Shown: positions 17,934-27,424, counted from the first letter of the stretch. The stretch is 64,000 nucleotides of DNA from Iningainema tapete BLCC-T55 (GCF_014698965.1 NZ_JACXAE010000036.1:1-64000), one strand, 5' to 3'. Notes: generated from the sequence alone by a model not told the origin. A program made the numbers and translations.

Positions 17934-20886
17934 ATGGTTAGCACTCAACTCAGTATAGCTCGGATATCACGTAGGCGTTGAACTTTACAACGGTTCTAGA
18001 ACCTTAGTTTATCGCGCTGAGCGAGAAACTGACCAAAAACCTGTAGTGATTAAATTGCTGAAAAATCCTTATCCCAGCTTCAGTGAACTGGTACAGTTTC
18101 GCAATCAGTACATCATTGCTAAAAATCTTAACTTCTCTGGAATCATTCAACTTTATGGCTTAGAGGTTTACCAGAATGGCTATGCATTGGTAATGGAATT
18201 TGGCGGAATTTCCCTGAAGGATTATTTCACCCCTGTAGAGACGGGATATATCGCGTCTCTACAGGAGTTTTTGCCGATCGCGATCGCCTTGTGCGATATC
18301 TTAGACAACCTCATTCGCCACCGCGTCATTCACAAAGACATCAAACCCGCCAATATTCTCATTAATCCAGAAACTCGTGAAGTAAAACTCATTGACTTTA
18401 GTATTGCATCTCGGCTGCCACGGGAAACTCAAACACTCATGAGTCTCAATGTGCTGGAAGGCACACTCGGTTATTTGTCTCCAGAACAAACTGGAAGGAT
18501 GAATCGCGCAATTGACTACCGCACTGATTTCTATTCTTTAGGTGTCACTTTTTACGAATTACTAACCGGACAATTACTGTTCCAATCAAATGACTCGATG
18601 GAGTTGGTACATTGTCATATTGTTAAACAACCGTCTTTAGTGCATTCTATTAATCGAGCAATTCCACCCGTACTCTCCGAGATTGTCAGTAAACTGATGG
18701 CAAAAAATGCCGAAGACCGCTATCAGAGTGCATTAGGACTGAAGCACGATCTACAAACTTGTTTGGCTCAACTCCAGCAAACTAGTAAAATTGAGGGCTT
18801 CCAAATTGCGCAAAGGGATGTGTGCGATCGCTTTATCATTCCCGAAAAACTTTATGGTCGTGAAAATGAAGTTCAAACTCTGCTAGAAGCCTTTAACCGC
18901 GTGACTAAAAATCAGACGGAATTAATGCTAGTGGCGGGTTTTTCTGGTATTGGTAAAACAGCAATTGTTAACGAAGTCCATAAACCAATTGTCGAAGAAC
19001 GTGGCTACTTCATCAAAGGCAAATTTGACCAATTTAATCGCAATATTCCCTTGTCTGCTTTTGTGCTGGTTTTTCGAGATTTAATGGGGCAATTACTCAG
19101 TGAAAGTGATACCGAATTGTCAATTTGGAAAGCAAATATTGTAGATGCATTGGGTGACAATGGGCAAGTTATTATTGAAGTCATTTCAGAACTAGCGCAA
19201 ATTATCGGTCAACAACCGCCTGCAATAGAACTTTCTGGAACTGCGGCGCAGAATCGCTTTAATTTACTATTTCAAAACTTTATTCAAGTATTTACTACAA
19301 AAGAACATCCTTTAGTGATTTTCTTGGATGATTTGCAGTGGGCTGATTCTGCTTCATTAAAGCTGATGCAGTTGCTGATGAGCGAGTCTGAAGTAGGATA
19401 TTTATTATTAATTGGGGCTTATCGCGACCATGAAGTTTGGGCTGCTCATCCTTTGATGTTGACGCTGGAGGAGATTGGCAAAACCAATGCTACCATTAAC
19501 ACAATTGCATTAGAACCTCTGAGTGAAGCTTGTTTAAATCAACTGGTTGCTGACACCCTAACTTGTTCACGAGAAGTCGCAAAACCACTGACTCAATTAG
19601 TCTATCAAAAGACCAAAGGAAATCCCTTTTTTAGTACTCAATTTTTAAAAGCGCTGTATGAAGATGGGCTGATAAAAATTGACCTCCACCCCCTTCTGTC
19701 CCGCCAAAGTTCGGGGGGAAGTGAAGGGGGGTGGCGATGGCAATGCGATCTTGCTAAAGTGAAGATGTTAGCGCTGACGGATGATGTCGTTGAATTCATG
19801 GCGATGCAATTGCAGAAGTTACCTGAGGCAACGCAGAATGTGTTGAAATTAGCAGCGTGTATTGGTAATCAATTTGACTTAATGACCTTGGCAATTGTAT
19901 CAGAAAAGTCAGAAACCGAAACCGCAACAGCTTTATGGAAAGCTTTACAAGAGGGGTTAATTCTGCCTCAAAGTGAAGTTTACAAATTTTATCAAGATGC
20001 TTCACTGTTGACTGCTCACTGTTCACCGTTAACCGTTAACAGTCAACCGTCAACAAATTACAAATTCCTACACGATCGCGTTCAACAAGCCGCATATTTT
20101 CTGATTCCTCAAGAGGAGAAAAAACTCACTAACTTGAAAATTGGTCAACTGTTGTTGAAAAACACTCCAGTTGAAGAGCGAGAAGAGAAGATTTTTACAA
20201 TTGTCAACCAGTTGAATATTGGCAGAGAGTTAATAAATAATCAGACGGAGCGAGATGAACTAGCTGATTTGAATTTAATTGTCGGACAGAAAGCCAAGGT
20301 AGCAACTGCTTATGCTGCTGCTGTCGAATATTCAACTGTGGGTAGGGAACTATTGGCAGTAGATAGTTGGGAGAACTATGAACTGACACTTGCACTTGAT
20401 GAGTTAACAGTAGAGGCAGCATACCTCAGTGGTAATTTTCAGCAGATGGAAACAGCAATGCAAGTTGTACTGCAACAAGCGAAAACTTTGCTGGATAAAA
20501 TCAAAGTTTATGAGATTAAGATAACTGCTTGTGGAGGACAGAATCAGCTTTTTGAAGCTATTAAAACCGCGCTAGAAGTTTTGCATCTTTTAGATGTAAG
20601 TATTCCAGAACAACCTAGGCAGTTGGATATTCAAAAGGGATTGGCAGAAGTTACGTCAAGTTTGACCGGGAAGCAAATTGAGGATTTAATCTACCTGCCG
20701 ACTATGACCGATCCCATTGGGCTAGCAACAATGCGTATTCTATCAAGTGTCGTTGCTCCTGCTTATCAAGCAGCTCCTGCATTATTATCACTAATAGTAT
20801 TTAAGCAGGTTGCTCTCTCACTCAAATATGGCAATGCTTCCGAGTCTATTTATGCCTATGGGACTTACGGACTCATTCATTCATAA
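17934..20886 (+). pseudogene. N-terminal part of a frameshifted Ser/Thr kinase-ATPase-histidine kinase
   Basis: The natural start appears to be ATG 17934 (MVSTQLSIA), but one frame change near 17960 is needed to continue into GYHVGVELYNGSRTLVYRA, the kinase glycine loop; the open frame itself begins only at GTG 18046. Then follow VVIKLL, VIHKDIKPANIL and LIDFS of the kinase domain, Walker A GFSGIGKTA and Walker B VIFLDDLQWAD of an AAA domain, and TPR-like helices. The frame ends at YGTYGLIHS where the family continues. Three repeat-derived in-frame segments interrupt it (about 18232, 19690 and 19996). The start-region frameshift and the broken 3' junction mark a decaying gene. Confidence 0.75.
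18232..18265. repeat. Palindromic repeat inside kinase coding sequence
   Basis: CCTGTAGAGACG and CGTCTCTACAGG form a 12-bp perfect inverted repeat around a short GGATATAT-type core. It is read in frame as PVETGYIASLQ. The same core (GCGATATATC with GAGACG arms) recurs at 23564-23587, so a mobile-like palindrome has landed in the gene. Confidence 0.7.
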
Positions 20887-23029
20887 AATCTGTAGGCAAG
20901 CAGTCTTGAATTTACTAGCTAAGTCAGAAAATCCTTGTCTGCTTGTTGGTGAAGCGTACAACGAAGAAATGATGCTGCCACTTCACATTGCTGCGAAGGA
21001 TAGAACGGCAATTTTCTACTTATATTTCCACAAACTTATTCTTTGTTATCTGTTTAGTGAATATTCTCAAGCAGTGGAAAATGCTGTAATGGCAGAAAAG
21101 TATTTAGACGGGGTAACAGCAGCCTTATTAATTCCTGTATTCCATTTCTATGATTCTTTGGCACAGGTAGCGGTGTATCGTGACACTACGTCTGCGTCTC
21201 TTGCAGAGCGCATTCTTAGTAAGGTGAGTACTAATCAGCAAAAGATGAAAAAATGGGCTGATAGTGCCTCAATGAATTATTTGCACAAGTTTTATTTGGT
21301 GGAAGCAGAGAAACAACGGGTTCTAGTTAACAATGTCGAGGCGATGGAATTGTACGATCGCGCCATCGCTTTAGCTAAAGAAAACGAATACCTTAATGAA
21401 GAAGCTCTTAGCAATGAACTAGCAGCTAAGTTCTACCTCAACTGGGGTAAAGAAAAAGTGGCTCAAGCATACATGCAAGAAGCGTATTACTGCTATGCCC
21501 GTTGGGGTGCATTAGCCAAAATTGATGACTTAGAAAAACGCTATCCCCAACTTCTTGCTTCGATCTTGCAAGCGCAACGCGATCGCGTTTCAACCGTCGA
21601 TAAATCCTCATTCCAACATCAAACTATTCAAACAACCCGTAGCAGCAGCAATATTTCCGCAGCCCTCGATTTCGACACCATCCTCAAAGCATCACTTGCC
21701 CTATCAAGTGAAATTCAACTACAGCAATTACTTTGCACTTTAATGCAAGTGGTGATGGAAAATGCTGGAGCGAAAAAAGCTGCCTTGGTCATACTCCAAA
21801 ATGGTAATTTAATAGTTGAAGCCGTAGCTATTTCCAATGAAGGCATTCAGCTGCTATCTTTACCATATGAAAGCAGCCAAGCCATTCCCATCACACTGGT
21901 AAACTATGTCAAACGTACCTTAAAAACTGTCGTGTTGGATGATGCCACTACACAAACAGATTTTATCGCTGACCCATATCTAATGCAGCAAAAACCCAAG
22001 AGTGTTATGTGTGTGCCTTTACATTCTGGCAAATTTATTGGCTTGCTGTATTTGGAAAATCCCCTGACAATTGGTGCATTTACACGCGATCGCACTGAAG
22101 TCATCCAAGTGTTATGCGCTCAAGCCGCCATCTCACTAGAAAATGCGCGTCTGTACCAACAGGCACAGGATTATGCTCAACAGTTAGAGCGATCTCTAGA
22201 TCAATTAAAGCACGCCCAACTGCAAATGGTGCAAAATGAAAAAATGGCAACTTTGGGCAACTTGGTTGCGGGTGTGGCACACGAAATTAACAATCCCATC
22301 GGATTTCTCAAAGGTAGTCTCAACAACATCGAAGAATACATCCAAGATTTACTTGCCCACCTACAATGCTATCAACAATATCATTCCACCCCTGCGCCCG
22401 CAGTCATCGACCATGCCGAAAAGATTGACCTAGAATTTCTCACCGAAGACTTACCCAAACTGGTAACTTCAATGAAGGTGGCATCGGAACGGATTAAAGA
22501 CATCAGCACTAGCCTCCGCACTTTTTCTAGGGCAGACACAGCGGAAAAAGTTGCTTGTAACCTTCATGAAGGGATTGAAAGTACGCTGTTGATTTTGAAG
22601 TATCGCCTTAAAGCCTCGGAGAAACGTCCGGCAATTGAGGTAATCAAAGAGTATGGTGAGTTACCAACTGTAAAGTGTTTTTTAGGACAACTCAATCAAG
22701 TATTTATGAACATTCTTGCTAATGCGATCGACGCTATTGAAGAAGGTGTGGAGTTTAGGGGAACCAGTACCCCTCAAATTCGCATTAGCACAGAAGTATC
22801 CAGCCGCACAGTAGTAACTCGCATCACGGATAATGGTCTGGGGATGCCAGAGGAGATTAAAGCACGTATCTTTGACCACCTTTTTACTACCAAAAAAGTT
22901 GGCAAAGGAACGGGATTGGGATTGACGCTAGCCCGTCAGATTGTTGAACAAATGCATAGTGGGAATTTAAGTTGCAACTCCGTTCTGGGTGAGGGAACAG
23001 AGTTTGTGATTGAGATTCCTTGTACTTAG
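20810..23029 (+). pseudogene. C-terminal part of the same gene: GAF and histidine kinase domains
   Basis: Genuine similarity starts near 20880 (RQAVLNLLAKSENPC) in a frame different from the upstream part. About 90-100 residues normally between the two segments seem to be missing, judged from memory of the family. Afterwards the protein is intact: helical repeats, a GAF domain (residues about 290-450), then LVAGVAHEINNPIGF phosphoacceptor region, N-box NAIDAIEEG, and G-boxes DNGLGMP and GKGTGLGL. It could still be expressed as a separate soluble histidine kinase if a start is used, but the simplest reading is a 3' pseudogene piece. Confidence 0.7.
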
Positions 23030-23100
23030 TTACCTCAGGCAATGGTGGAATAGATAAAGCTACTGGCGATCGCCACGCAAGAGATTGAGCGTTGCAGAAT

Positions 23101-23247
23101 CTAGAGATGATTCTTATGGGGTAGGCACTTATCTGCCTTGACATCAACATTCAATTCGCGGGCACGTTTATTCGCAGAAGCAATCACGCGGGCAACTGTG
23201 ACAGCAACATCATCTTGAAGCACATCTGAACTCAACGCTACACTCAT
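23101..23247 (-). pseudogene. 48-aa remnant behind the JAMM peptidase fragment
   Basis: From ATG 23247 the frame reads VLQDDVAVTVARVIASANK, then RARELNVDV, the start of a small protein that I recall following Mov34/MPN (JAMM) peptidase genes in cyanobacteria, where it is roughly twice as long. Here the sequence changes to unrelated KADKCLPHKNHL and stops. It begins 15 bases after the JAMM fragment stop, so both were one operon. Confidence 0.45.
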
Positions 23248-23261
23248 AGTTAATCTCCACT

Positions 23262-23579
23262 CTATAAACCCAAAATCAACGATGTATCCCCGATCTCACT
23301 GACTTGTCCATTCGGTTCAATCCAATAGATTTTTGCCTGAGAGATGACAAATTCACCGATGTAAGAAGCTTCCTTCAAATCAGGATCATCTCTCACAGCA
23401 CGCTTATCTGTTTCACTTGGTTCTTGAAGATAATCGCCTCCAGTGTTGGGATGAGTATGAAATGACGCAGCAATGGCAGTTCCTTCAATCTTAGACCCTG
23501 GATGAGAAGGCAGAAAAATGCTGGATTTACGAGCGAGTGATCTCAGCAGGAACACATTTTTAAAGACGCGATATATCAC
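23262..23579 (-). pseudogene. N-terminally truncated JAMM/Mov34-MPN peptidase
   Basis: The core metal motif is present (SFHTHPNTGG, then EPSETD, i.e. HxH plus S-x-x-D), as in JAMM isopeptidases that cleave ubiquitin-like conjugates. The upstream Glu-containing strand is degenerate, and the first codons lie inside a palindromic repeat (23564-23587), so the natural N-terminus has been lost. Bacterial members usually travel with E1-like ThiF proteins; none is found here. Likely a relic of a ubiquitin-like modification cluster. Confidence 0.6.
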
Positions 23580-23587
23580 GTCTCTAC
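23564..23587. repeat. Palindromic repeat, same family as 18232
   Basis: AGACGCGATATATCACGTCT with flanking TAAA/CTAC, an imperfect palindrome sharing the GATATATC core and GAGACG arms with the copy inside the kinase pseudogene. It sits at the point where the JAMM peptidase frame loses similarity. Confidence 0.6.
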
Positions 23588-23910
23588 ATCTAAACCAATA
23601 ATAAACCCCTCTTAGAAATCATCCCAACCTTCAAAACCATATTAAACGATTTGCTGTATCATCATTTCCATTCTGATTGAATACGGGATTAATTGGCATT
23701 AATGATTGTCTTGGTTGGTACATTTGTGAGTTATCAGTTATGGCTATTTACTAAAAAGTGTGCACTCGTTGAAAAATAGTCACAAGAATTGTCCAATAAC
23801 AATTCAGAGCAAGCTTTGGTAAAAGATGAAACTTGCCCCGATGAATGACGAATGCCAGTATAGATCGGACATTAATTTTTATGCAAGCAAATCACAGTTG
23901 TGTTAATATG
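23588..23910. other. Intergenic region upstream of cobalamin riboswitch
   Basis: About 320 bases without a supported gene. A short minus-strand frame (MYQPRQSLMPINPVFNQNG, 30 codons from 23723) looks coding-like but is not recognised and is interrupted. The promoter for the riboswitch transcript must lie in its right half; TTAATA near 23903 could be a -10 element. Confidence 0.35.
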
Positions 23911-23914
23911 CAAA

Positions 23915-24072
23915 GGTATCTCGGTTCTAGTGGGAAACAGCCACTAGAGGAAACGGGGAAAGTCCGGTGTGAATCCGGCGCTGTCCCGCAGCTGTAATCA
24001 AGGCTTGCCTTGTAAGTCAGAATGCCCACCGAAGTTAACTTGTAAATTTTGTACATCTGCGAGGCACAGGTA
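23915..24072 (+). ncRNA. Cobalamin (AdoCbl) riboswitch 1
   Basis: The conserved blocks occur in order: GTGGGAAACAGCCACTA, GAAACGGGGAAAGTCCGGTG, TGAATCCGGCGCTGTCCCGC (the B12 box), AAGTCAGAATGCCCACCG, and TCTGCGAGGCACAGG closing P1. This aptamer binds adenosylcobalamin and normally represses cobalamin synthesis or uptake genes. The next full gene, 108 bases downstream, encodes an MPBQ/MSBQ-type methyltransferase, an unusual client. No obvious intrinsic terminator follows, so control may be at translation. Confidence 0.93.
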
Positions 24073-24081
24073 AGTACTTTT

Positions 24082-24177
24082 ATGAAAATTTTTACGACTA
24101 CTAAGCTTTACATTCTCATAGCCCCACATGTCAAGACGCCACAGATGACGGCTTTCTATGAGACGGTAGGCGATTAA
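24082..24177 (+). other. 31-codon leader ORF between riboswitch and methyltransferase
   Basis: ATG 24082 opens a frame (MKIFTTTKLYILIAPHVK, then TPQMTAFYETVGD) that stops 3 bases before the methyltransferase ATG (TAATTCATG). The spacing would allow translational coupling. The peptide is not recognised and there is no strong ribosome site, so it may be chance or a remnant of the riboswitch's former gene. Confidence 0.3.
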
Positions 24178-24180
24178 TTC

Positions 24181-25179
24181 ATGGTACAAATTTTATATTT
24201 TGTAATTGGTTTTGTTCTGCTAGTGGTAATTGGAATTGCGGCTTATCTCCTGACTGCTCGCAAGTATCAATCCTCAGCCACAGTTGCTAATTCCTACGAT
24301 CAATGGACTCTTGACGGCATCCTAGAGTTTTATTGGGGGGAACACATTCACCTCGGTCACTACGGTTTGCCGCCACGACGGAAGGATTTTCTGGTTGCTA
24401 AATCTGATTTTGTACATTCCATGGTTAAATGGGGTGGTTTAGATAAATTACCTCCTGGTACTACCGTCTTAGATGTAGGTTGTGGTATCGGGGGCAGCAG
24501 CCGAATTTTAGCGAGAGATTATGGGTTTGCTGTCACAGGGATTACGATCAGTCCTATTCAGGTGAAGCGTGCTATGGAGCTAACACCCCAAGGGCTAAAC
24601 GCTCAGTTTGCAGTTGATGATGCGATGGCATTGTCGTTTCCCGATGCCAGTTTTGATGTAGTCTGGTCAATCGAAGCAGGACCCCATATGCCCGATAAAG
24701 CCGTTTTTGCTCTTGAGTTAATGCGGGTGCTAAAGCCTGGTGGAGTGTTGGTTGTAGCTGACTGGAATCAAAGGGATGACCGCCAAAAGCCGCTAAATTT
24801 TTGGGAGAAATTAGTAATGCGGCAACTCCTCGATCAGTGGTCTCATCCAGCTTTTTCCAGCATTGAAGGCTTGGACGAACTTTTGGCAGCGACGGAATTA
24901 GTTGAGGGGGAGGTAATTACGGCAGATTGGACGAAAGAAACGCTTCCTTCTTGGTTAGATTCGATCTGGCAAGGGGTGGCTCGACCGAGCGGATTTCTGC
25001 GTTTTGGACTGTCTGGTTTGATCAAGTCTGTGCGCGAGGTGCCAACGTTTTTACTGATGCGTTTGGCGTTTGGTGCAGGGCTGTGCCGATTTGGAATGTT
25101 CCGCGCTGTGCGAGCGAACTCACGCACAGAATTGATGGACACAAATGCTAACCAAACTTCCTCAAGCTTGGTTAGGTAG
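24181..25179 (+). CDS. MPBQ/MSBQ-type methyltransferase (plastoquinone/tocopherol pathway)
   Basis: 332 aa. An N-terminal membrane anchor (about residues 3-24) precedes a class I SAM-dependent methyltransferase domain: VLDVGCGIGGSSR near 97, GITISPIQVKRA, DAMALSFPDASFD, and GGVLVVADWNQRDDR. The extended similarity (YDQWTLDGILEFYWGEHIHL, IKSVREVPTFLLMRLAFG) matches what I recall of Synechocystis sll0418, which methylates 2-methyl-6-phytyl- and solanesyl-benzoquinol at the membrane. A cobalamin riboswitch lies just upstream. The last 15 residues are variable. Substrate is inferred from similarity. Confidence 0.85.
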   Translation: MVQILYFVIGFVLLVVIGIAAYLLTARKYQSSATVANSYDQWTLDGILEFYWGEHIHLGHYGLPPRRKDFLVAKSDFVHSMVKWGGLDKLPPGTTVLDVGCGIGGSSRILARDYGFAVTGITISPIQVKRAMELTPQGLNAQFAVDDAMALSFPDASFDVVWSIEAGPHMPDKAVFALELMRVLKPGGVLVVADWNQRDDRQKPLNFWEKLVMRQLLDQWSHPAFSSIEGLDELLAATELVEGEVITADWTKETLPSWLDSIWQGVARPSGFLRFGLSGLIKSVREVPTFLLMRLAFGAGLCRFGMFRAVRANSRTELMDTNANQTSSSLVR

Positions 25180-25265
25180 CGATCGCCTTAAATAACCAAT
25201 TTTGATGTTAATTGAAACCTCTGCTTCATTATCAGTACTCACGCAGAATTAATTAGACAAAATTT

Positions 25266-25319
25266 TCTCCTGACTCCTGACTCCTGACTCCTGGCTCCTG
25301 ACTCCTGACTCCTGACTCT
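25266..25319. repeat. Heptanucleotide tandem repeat (TCCTGAC)n
   Basis: About seven consecutive copies of CTCCTGA, one with G for A. Such short tandemly repeated repetitive sequences are typical of heterocystous cyanobacteria. The same family, in reverse orientation, lies inside recF at 36681-36718, and a TCCTGTC variant at 49223-49256. Confidence 0.9.
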
Positions 25320-25410
25320 ACTACTATCTGACAGTACTGACTAATTCTTGAGAGCTATCTCTGTTATAAAATTCAACTCTGGCAGTTATCAATTCATGAG
25401 GTTAATCAAG

Positions 25411-25872
25411 ATGACCGCAGAAACAAACATCCAAGATTGGCAACAAGCTTTTATCGCCACCAATTTATTGGCAATTGGTTATAACGCTTGGGTTGGTTAT
25501 TTAGGAGGAGAACGCGGTATGGTAATTTGCAGCACCAATTCTCCGCATTTAGGTATTGCTGGCGAAACATTTAAAGCATATTTTATTCCACGCCGTCATC
25601 TTGCACCTTTCTTAAATGCGTGGTTAGCCACACCAGATACCGTACTGTTGCAAAGACACTTCATGAACGCTCATATTCTCGAAGCTGTAGATAAGTATAA
25701 TCCCCAAAAAGATGTTGTATTTTTGTTGGAGTACGGTAATCAAGCTGGGTTTTTCTATTTAACTAATTTACCAATTACACCACCGCAATGTTACCAAACT
25801 GTATGCAAAGAATGGGTAGAATTCCAACCGATATTCACCCCCTTGAACGGAGAAAGAATATGTCAAGATTAA
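25411..25872 (+). CDS. Conserved hypothetical protein, tandem paralogue A
   Basis: 153 aa from ATG 25411, selected because GAGG lies 9 bases upstream; longer in-frame starts exist. A small alpha/beta protein with no signal peptide. It aligns with the gene at 25990 (GYLGGERGMVIC versus GFLKSGRGVVVC, EAVDKYNPQKD versus QAVDTYNPRKD, PPQCYQTVCKEW versus PPECYECVYRRW), showing tandem duplication and divergence. No function is recognised. Confidence 0.65.
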   Translation: MTAETNIQDWQQAFIATNLLAIGYNAWVGYLGGERGMVICSTNSPHLGIAGETFKAYFIPRRHLAPFLNAWLATPDTVLLQRHFMNAHILEAVDKYNPQKDVVFLLEYGNQAGFFYLTNLPITPPQCYQTVCKEWVEFQPIFTPLNGERICQD

Positions 25873-25976
25873 TTCAACATAAAAATGTTGCTTTTTGGTT
25901 TTATCGTTCAATTAAAAACATGCTGGAAGCAGCTAAAATCTTGTGTTCAGAAGTCAATGTTTCTAATAAACAATAA
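25860..25976 (+). CDS. Possible 38-aa protein between the two paralogues
   Basis: ATG 25860 overlaps the end of the preceding gene and is preceded by GGAGAAAGA, a good ribosome site. It encodes MSRLIQHKNVAFWFYRSI, then KNMLEAAKILCSEVNVSN. The next paralogue starts 13 bases after its stop, giving a three-gene operon-like layout. Too short for confident assignment. Confidence 0.4.
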   Translation: MSRLIQHKNVAFWFYRSIKNMLEAAKILCSEVNVSNKQ

Positions 25977-25989
25977 TTGGTGAGAGCAA

Positions 25990-26400
25990 TTGTTTAATTT
26001 TACAAATTTTTTACTGATTAGCTACACCGCTTGGAAGGGTTTTTTAAAGTCAGGGCGTGGTGTTGTTGTTTGTAATATAAATAATACAGTAGATTTACCC
26101 GATACCACTTTTACTACAATCACCGGGAACAAAATTTCACCTGACGAAATCTTGAATATAGGCTTTGTTACTAAAGCCAGATTGCCGGAACATTTGAGTG
26201 AGTGGATTGTGCCTCCAAAAGAAGCTACACTGATCCTTCAAGCCGTGGATACCTACAATCCGCGAAAAGACATTATTTTGTTAATAAAATTTAACTCATA
26301 TTTTGAGGTTAATGTTTTGCAAAATCTTGTCATTTCTCCACCTGAATGTTATGAATGTGTTTACCGAAGATGGAAAGAGTTTATGCCAAATTTGTCATAA
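25990..26400 (+). CDS. Conserved hypothetical protein, tandem paralogue B
   Basis: 136 aa if the TTG at 25990 is used (GAGAG lies just upstream; no ATG is available in the conserved part). It is shorter at the N-terminus than paralogue A but otherwise collinear, including the YNPRKDIILL and SPPECYECVYRRWKEF blocks. No domain recognised; probably soluble. Its divergence from the neighbour suggests an old duplication. Confidence 0.6.
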   Translation: MFNFTNFLLISYTAWKGFLKSGRGVVVCNINNTVDLPDTTFTTITGNKISPDEILNIGFVTKARLPEHLSEWIVPPKEATLILQAVDTYNPRKDIILLIKFNSYFEVNVLQNLVISPPECYECVYRRWKEFMPNLS

Positions 26401-26470
26401 ATTATACGGTTTGTGCGATGGATGATGAGAATACCTATCTAGGCAGTTAATTTATTTTTAGGAGAATTGA

Positions 26471-26857
26471 GTGAAGAAATTACTCGTAGCTTTGACTTCT
26501 AAACCCGCAGCTTTATTTTCTGTGGCTTCCTTATTAATGACTGGTAAAGTTAGCATCGCTAATCAATCGGTACCGCAACCTGTAGATCGTCCTGACGCTA
26601 AGATTACACCAGTATCAGCAGAAAGCCAAAAAGCTTGTGTAAAACATCCAAAACTCGGTAAACATTTTTGCGCTAATGCTCAACAATTGTCTCATTTGAA
26701 GAAGGGTGTACCAGAGATTGACGTAACCGACGCGAATAATGAAAAGGCTCTGCTTGGGGTTACAGATGCAGAAAGCGATGCTGCTGTAGCTATGTTTGGT
26801 TGTGATTGTGCTGCATCGATAAATTGCTTGCGCCGTCTGCGGAATAGCCTTCCGTAA
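26471..26857 (+). CDS. Small secreted cysteine-containing protein
   Basis: 128 aa starting at GTG 26471, which has AGGAGA 7 bases upstream. A signal peptide (KKLLVALTSKPAALFSVASL) is followed by a mature region with cysteines at KACVKHPKLGKHFCAN and a C-terminal GCDCAASINC cluster. It could bind metal or form disulfides in the periplasm. The next gene, 101 bases downstream, is an exported Rieske-type protein, so a redox partnership is possible. No family recognised. Confidence 0.6.
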   Translation: MKKLLVALTSKPAALFSVASLLMTGKVSIANQSVPQPVDRPDAKITPVSAESQKACVKHPKLGKHFCANAQQLSHLKKGVPEIDVTDANNEKALLGVTDAESDAAVAMFGCDCAASINCLRRLRNSLP

Positions 26858-26958
26858 AATTGATTTTCCTTGATTTTTCATAATCTGTAAAATCTGGAAG
26901 TGGGAGAGTAATTTGTATTTTTTCACTCTCCCTATGCGAATTTTTTACTATTAATAAT

Positions 26959-27393
26959 ATGAATCGTCGTGATTTTATTGTCTTATTTAGTATAGGTTGG
27001 TTTGTGAATTGCTTACCTGTAGTATTCGCAATGACTTATGCGACACAACCTAAACCCATTAAACCCAAATCATCTACATCTGAGAACTGGTTTCTTGTGG
27101 GGACGGTAGCGGAGTTAGATAAAACAGGTCAAATCTTCAAAGAAAAATCGCCTTTTGGTCCCATTTTGGTAATTGGTACATCAAAAAGTCAAAATTTGAT
27201 TGCTGTAAACCCTACTTGCACACATCTTAATTGTAAGGTGGAATGGGAAGTTAAAGAAAAAATATTTTTATGTCCTTGTCACGCTTCAGAATTTGGAGTT
27301 GATGGTAAGGTGCAAAATGGTCCAGCCACAAAACCACTCTCAACTTACTTGACCAAGATAGAGGATAATTCCGTTATGGTGAGACGTATTTAG
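26959..27393 (+). CDS. Rieske [2Fe-2S] protein, exported
   Basis: 144 aa. The N-terminus MNRRDFIVLFSIGW looks like a twin-arginine or uncleaved membrane signal. The Rieske cluster motifs are CTHLNC (about residues 92-97) and CPCHASEF (about 110-117), giving two Cys and two His ligands. It is shorter than PetC of the cytochrome b6f complex (about 180 aa) and lacks the long glycine hinge, so it is probably an auxiliary Rieske protein on the periplasmic side. Electron partners are unknown. Confidence 0.82.
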   Translation: MNRRDFIVLFSIGWFVNCLPVVFAMTYATQPKPIKPKSSTSENWFLVGTVAELDKTGQIFKEKSPFGPILVIGTSKSQNLIAVNPTCTHLNCKVEWEVKEKIFLCPCHASEFGVDGKVQNGPATKPLSTYLTKIEDNSVMVRRI

Positions 27394-27424
27394 TTGAAAA
27401 TTTTTAAAAGGTAATTTTAAGTGC

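Noticed and set aside
23590-23723. Short minus-strand coding-like frame (MYQPRQSLMPINPVFNQNG)
   Set aside because: Frame breaks after about 30 codons and the family is not recognised; only mentioned in the intergenic note.
25266-25319. Possible CRISPR array
   Set aside because: Units are seven bases with no spacers; it is a heptamer tandem repeat.
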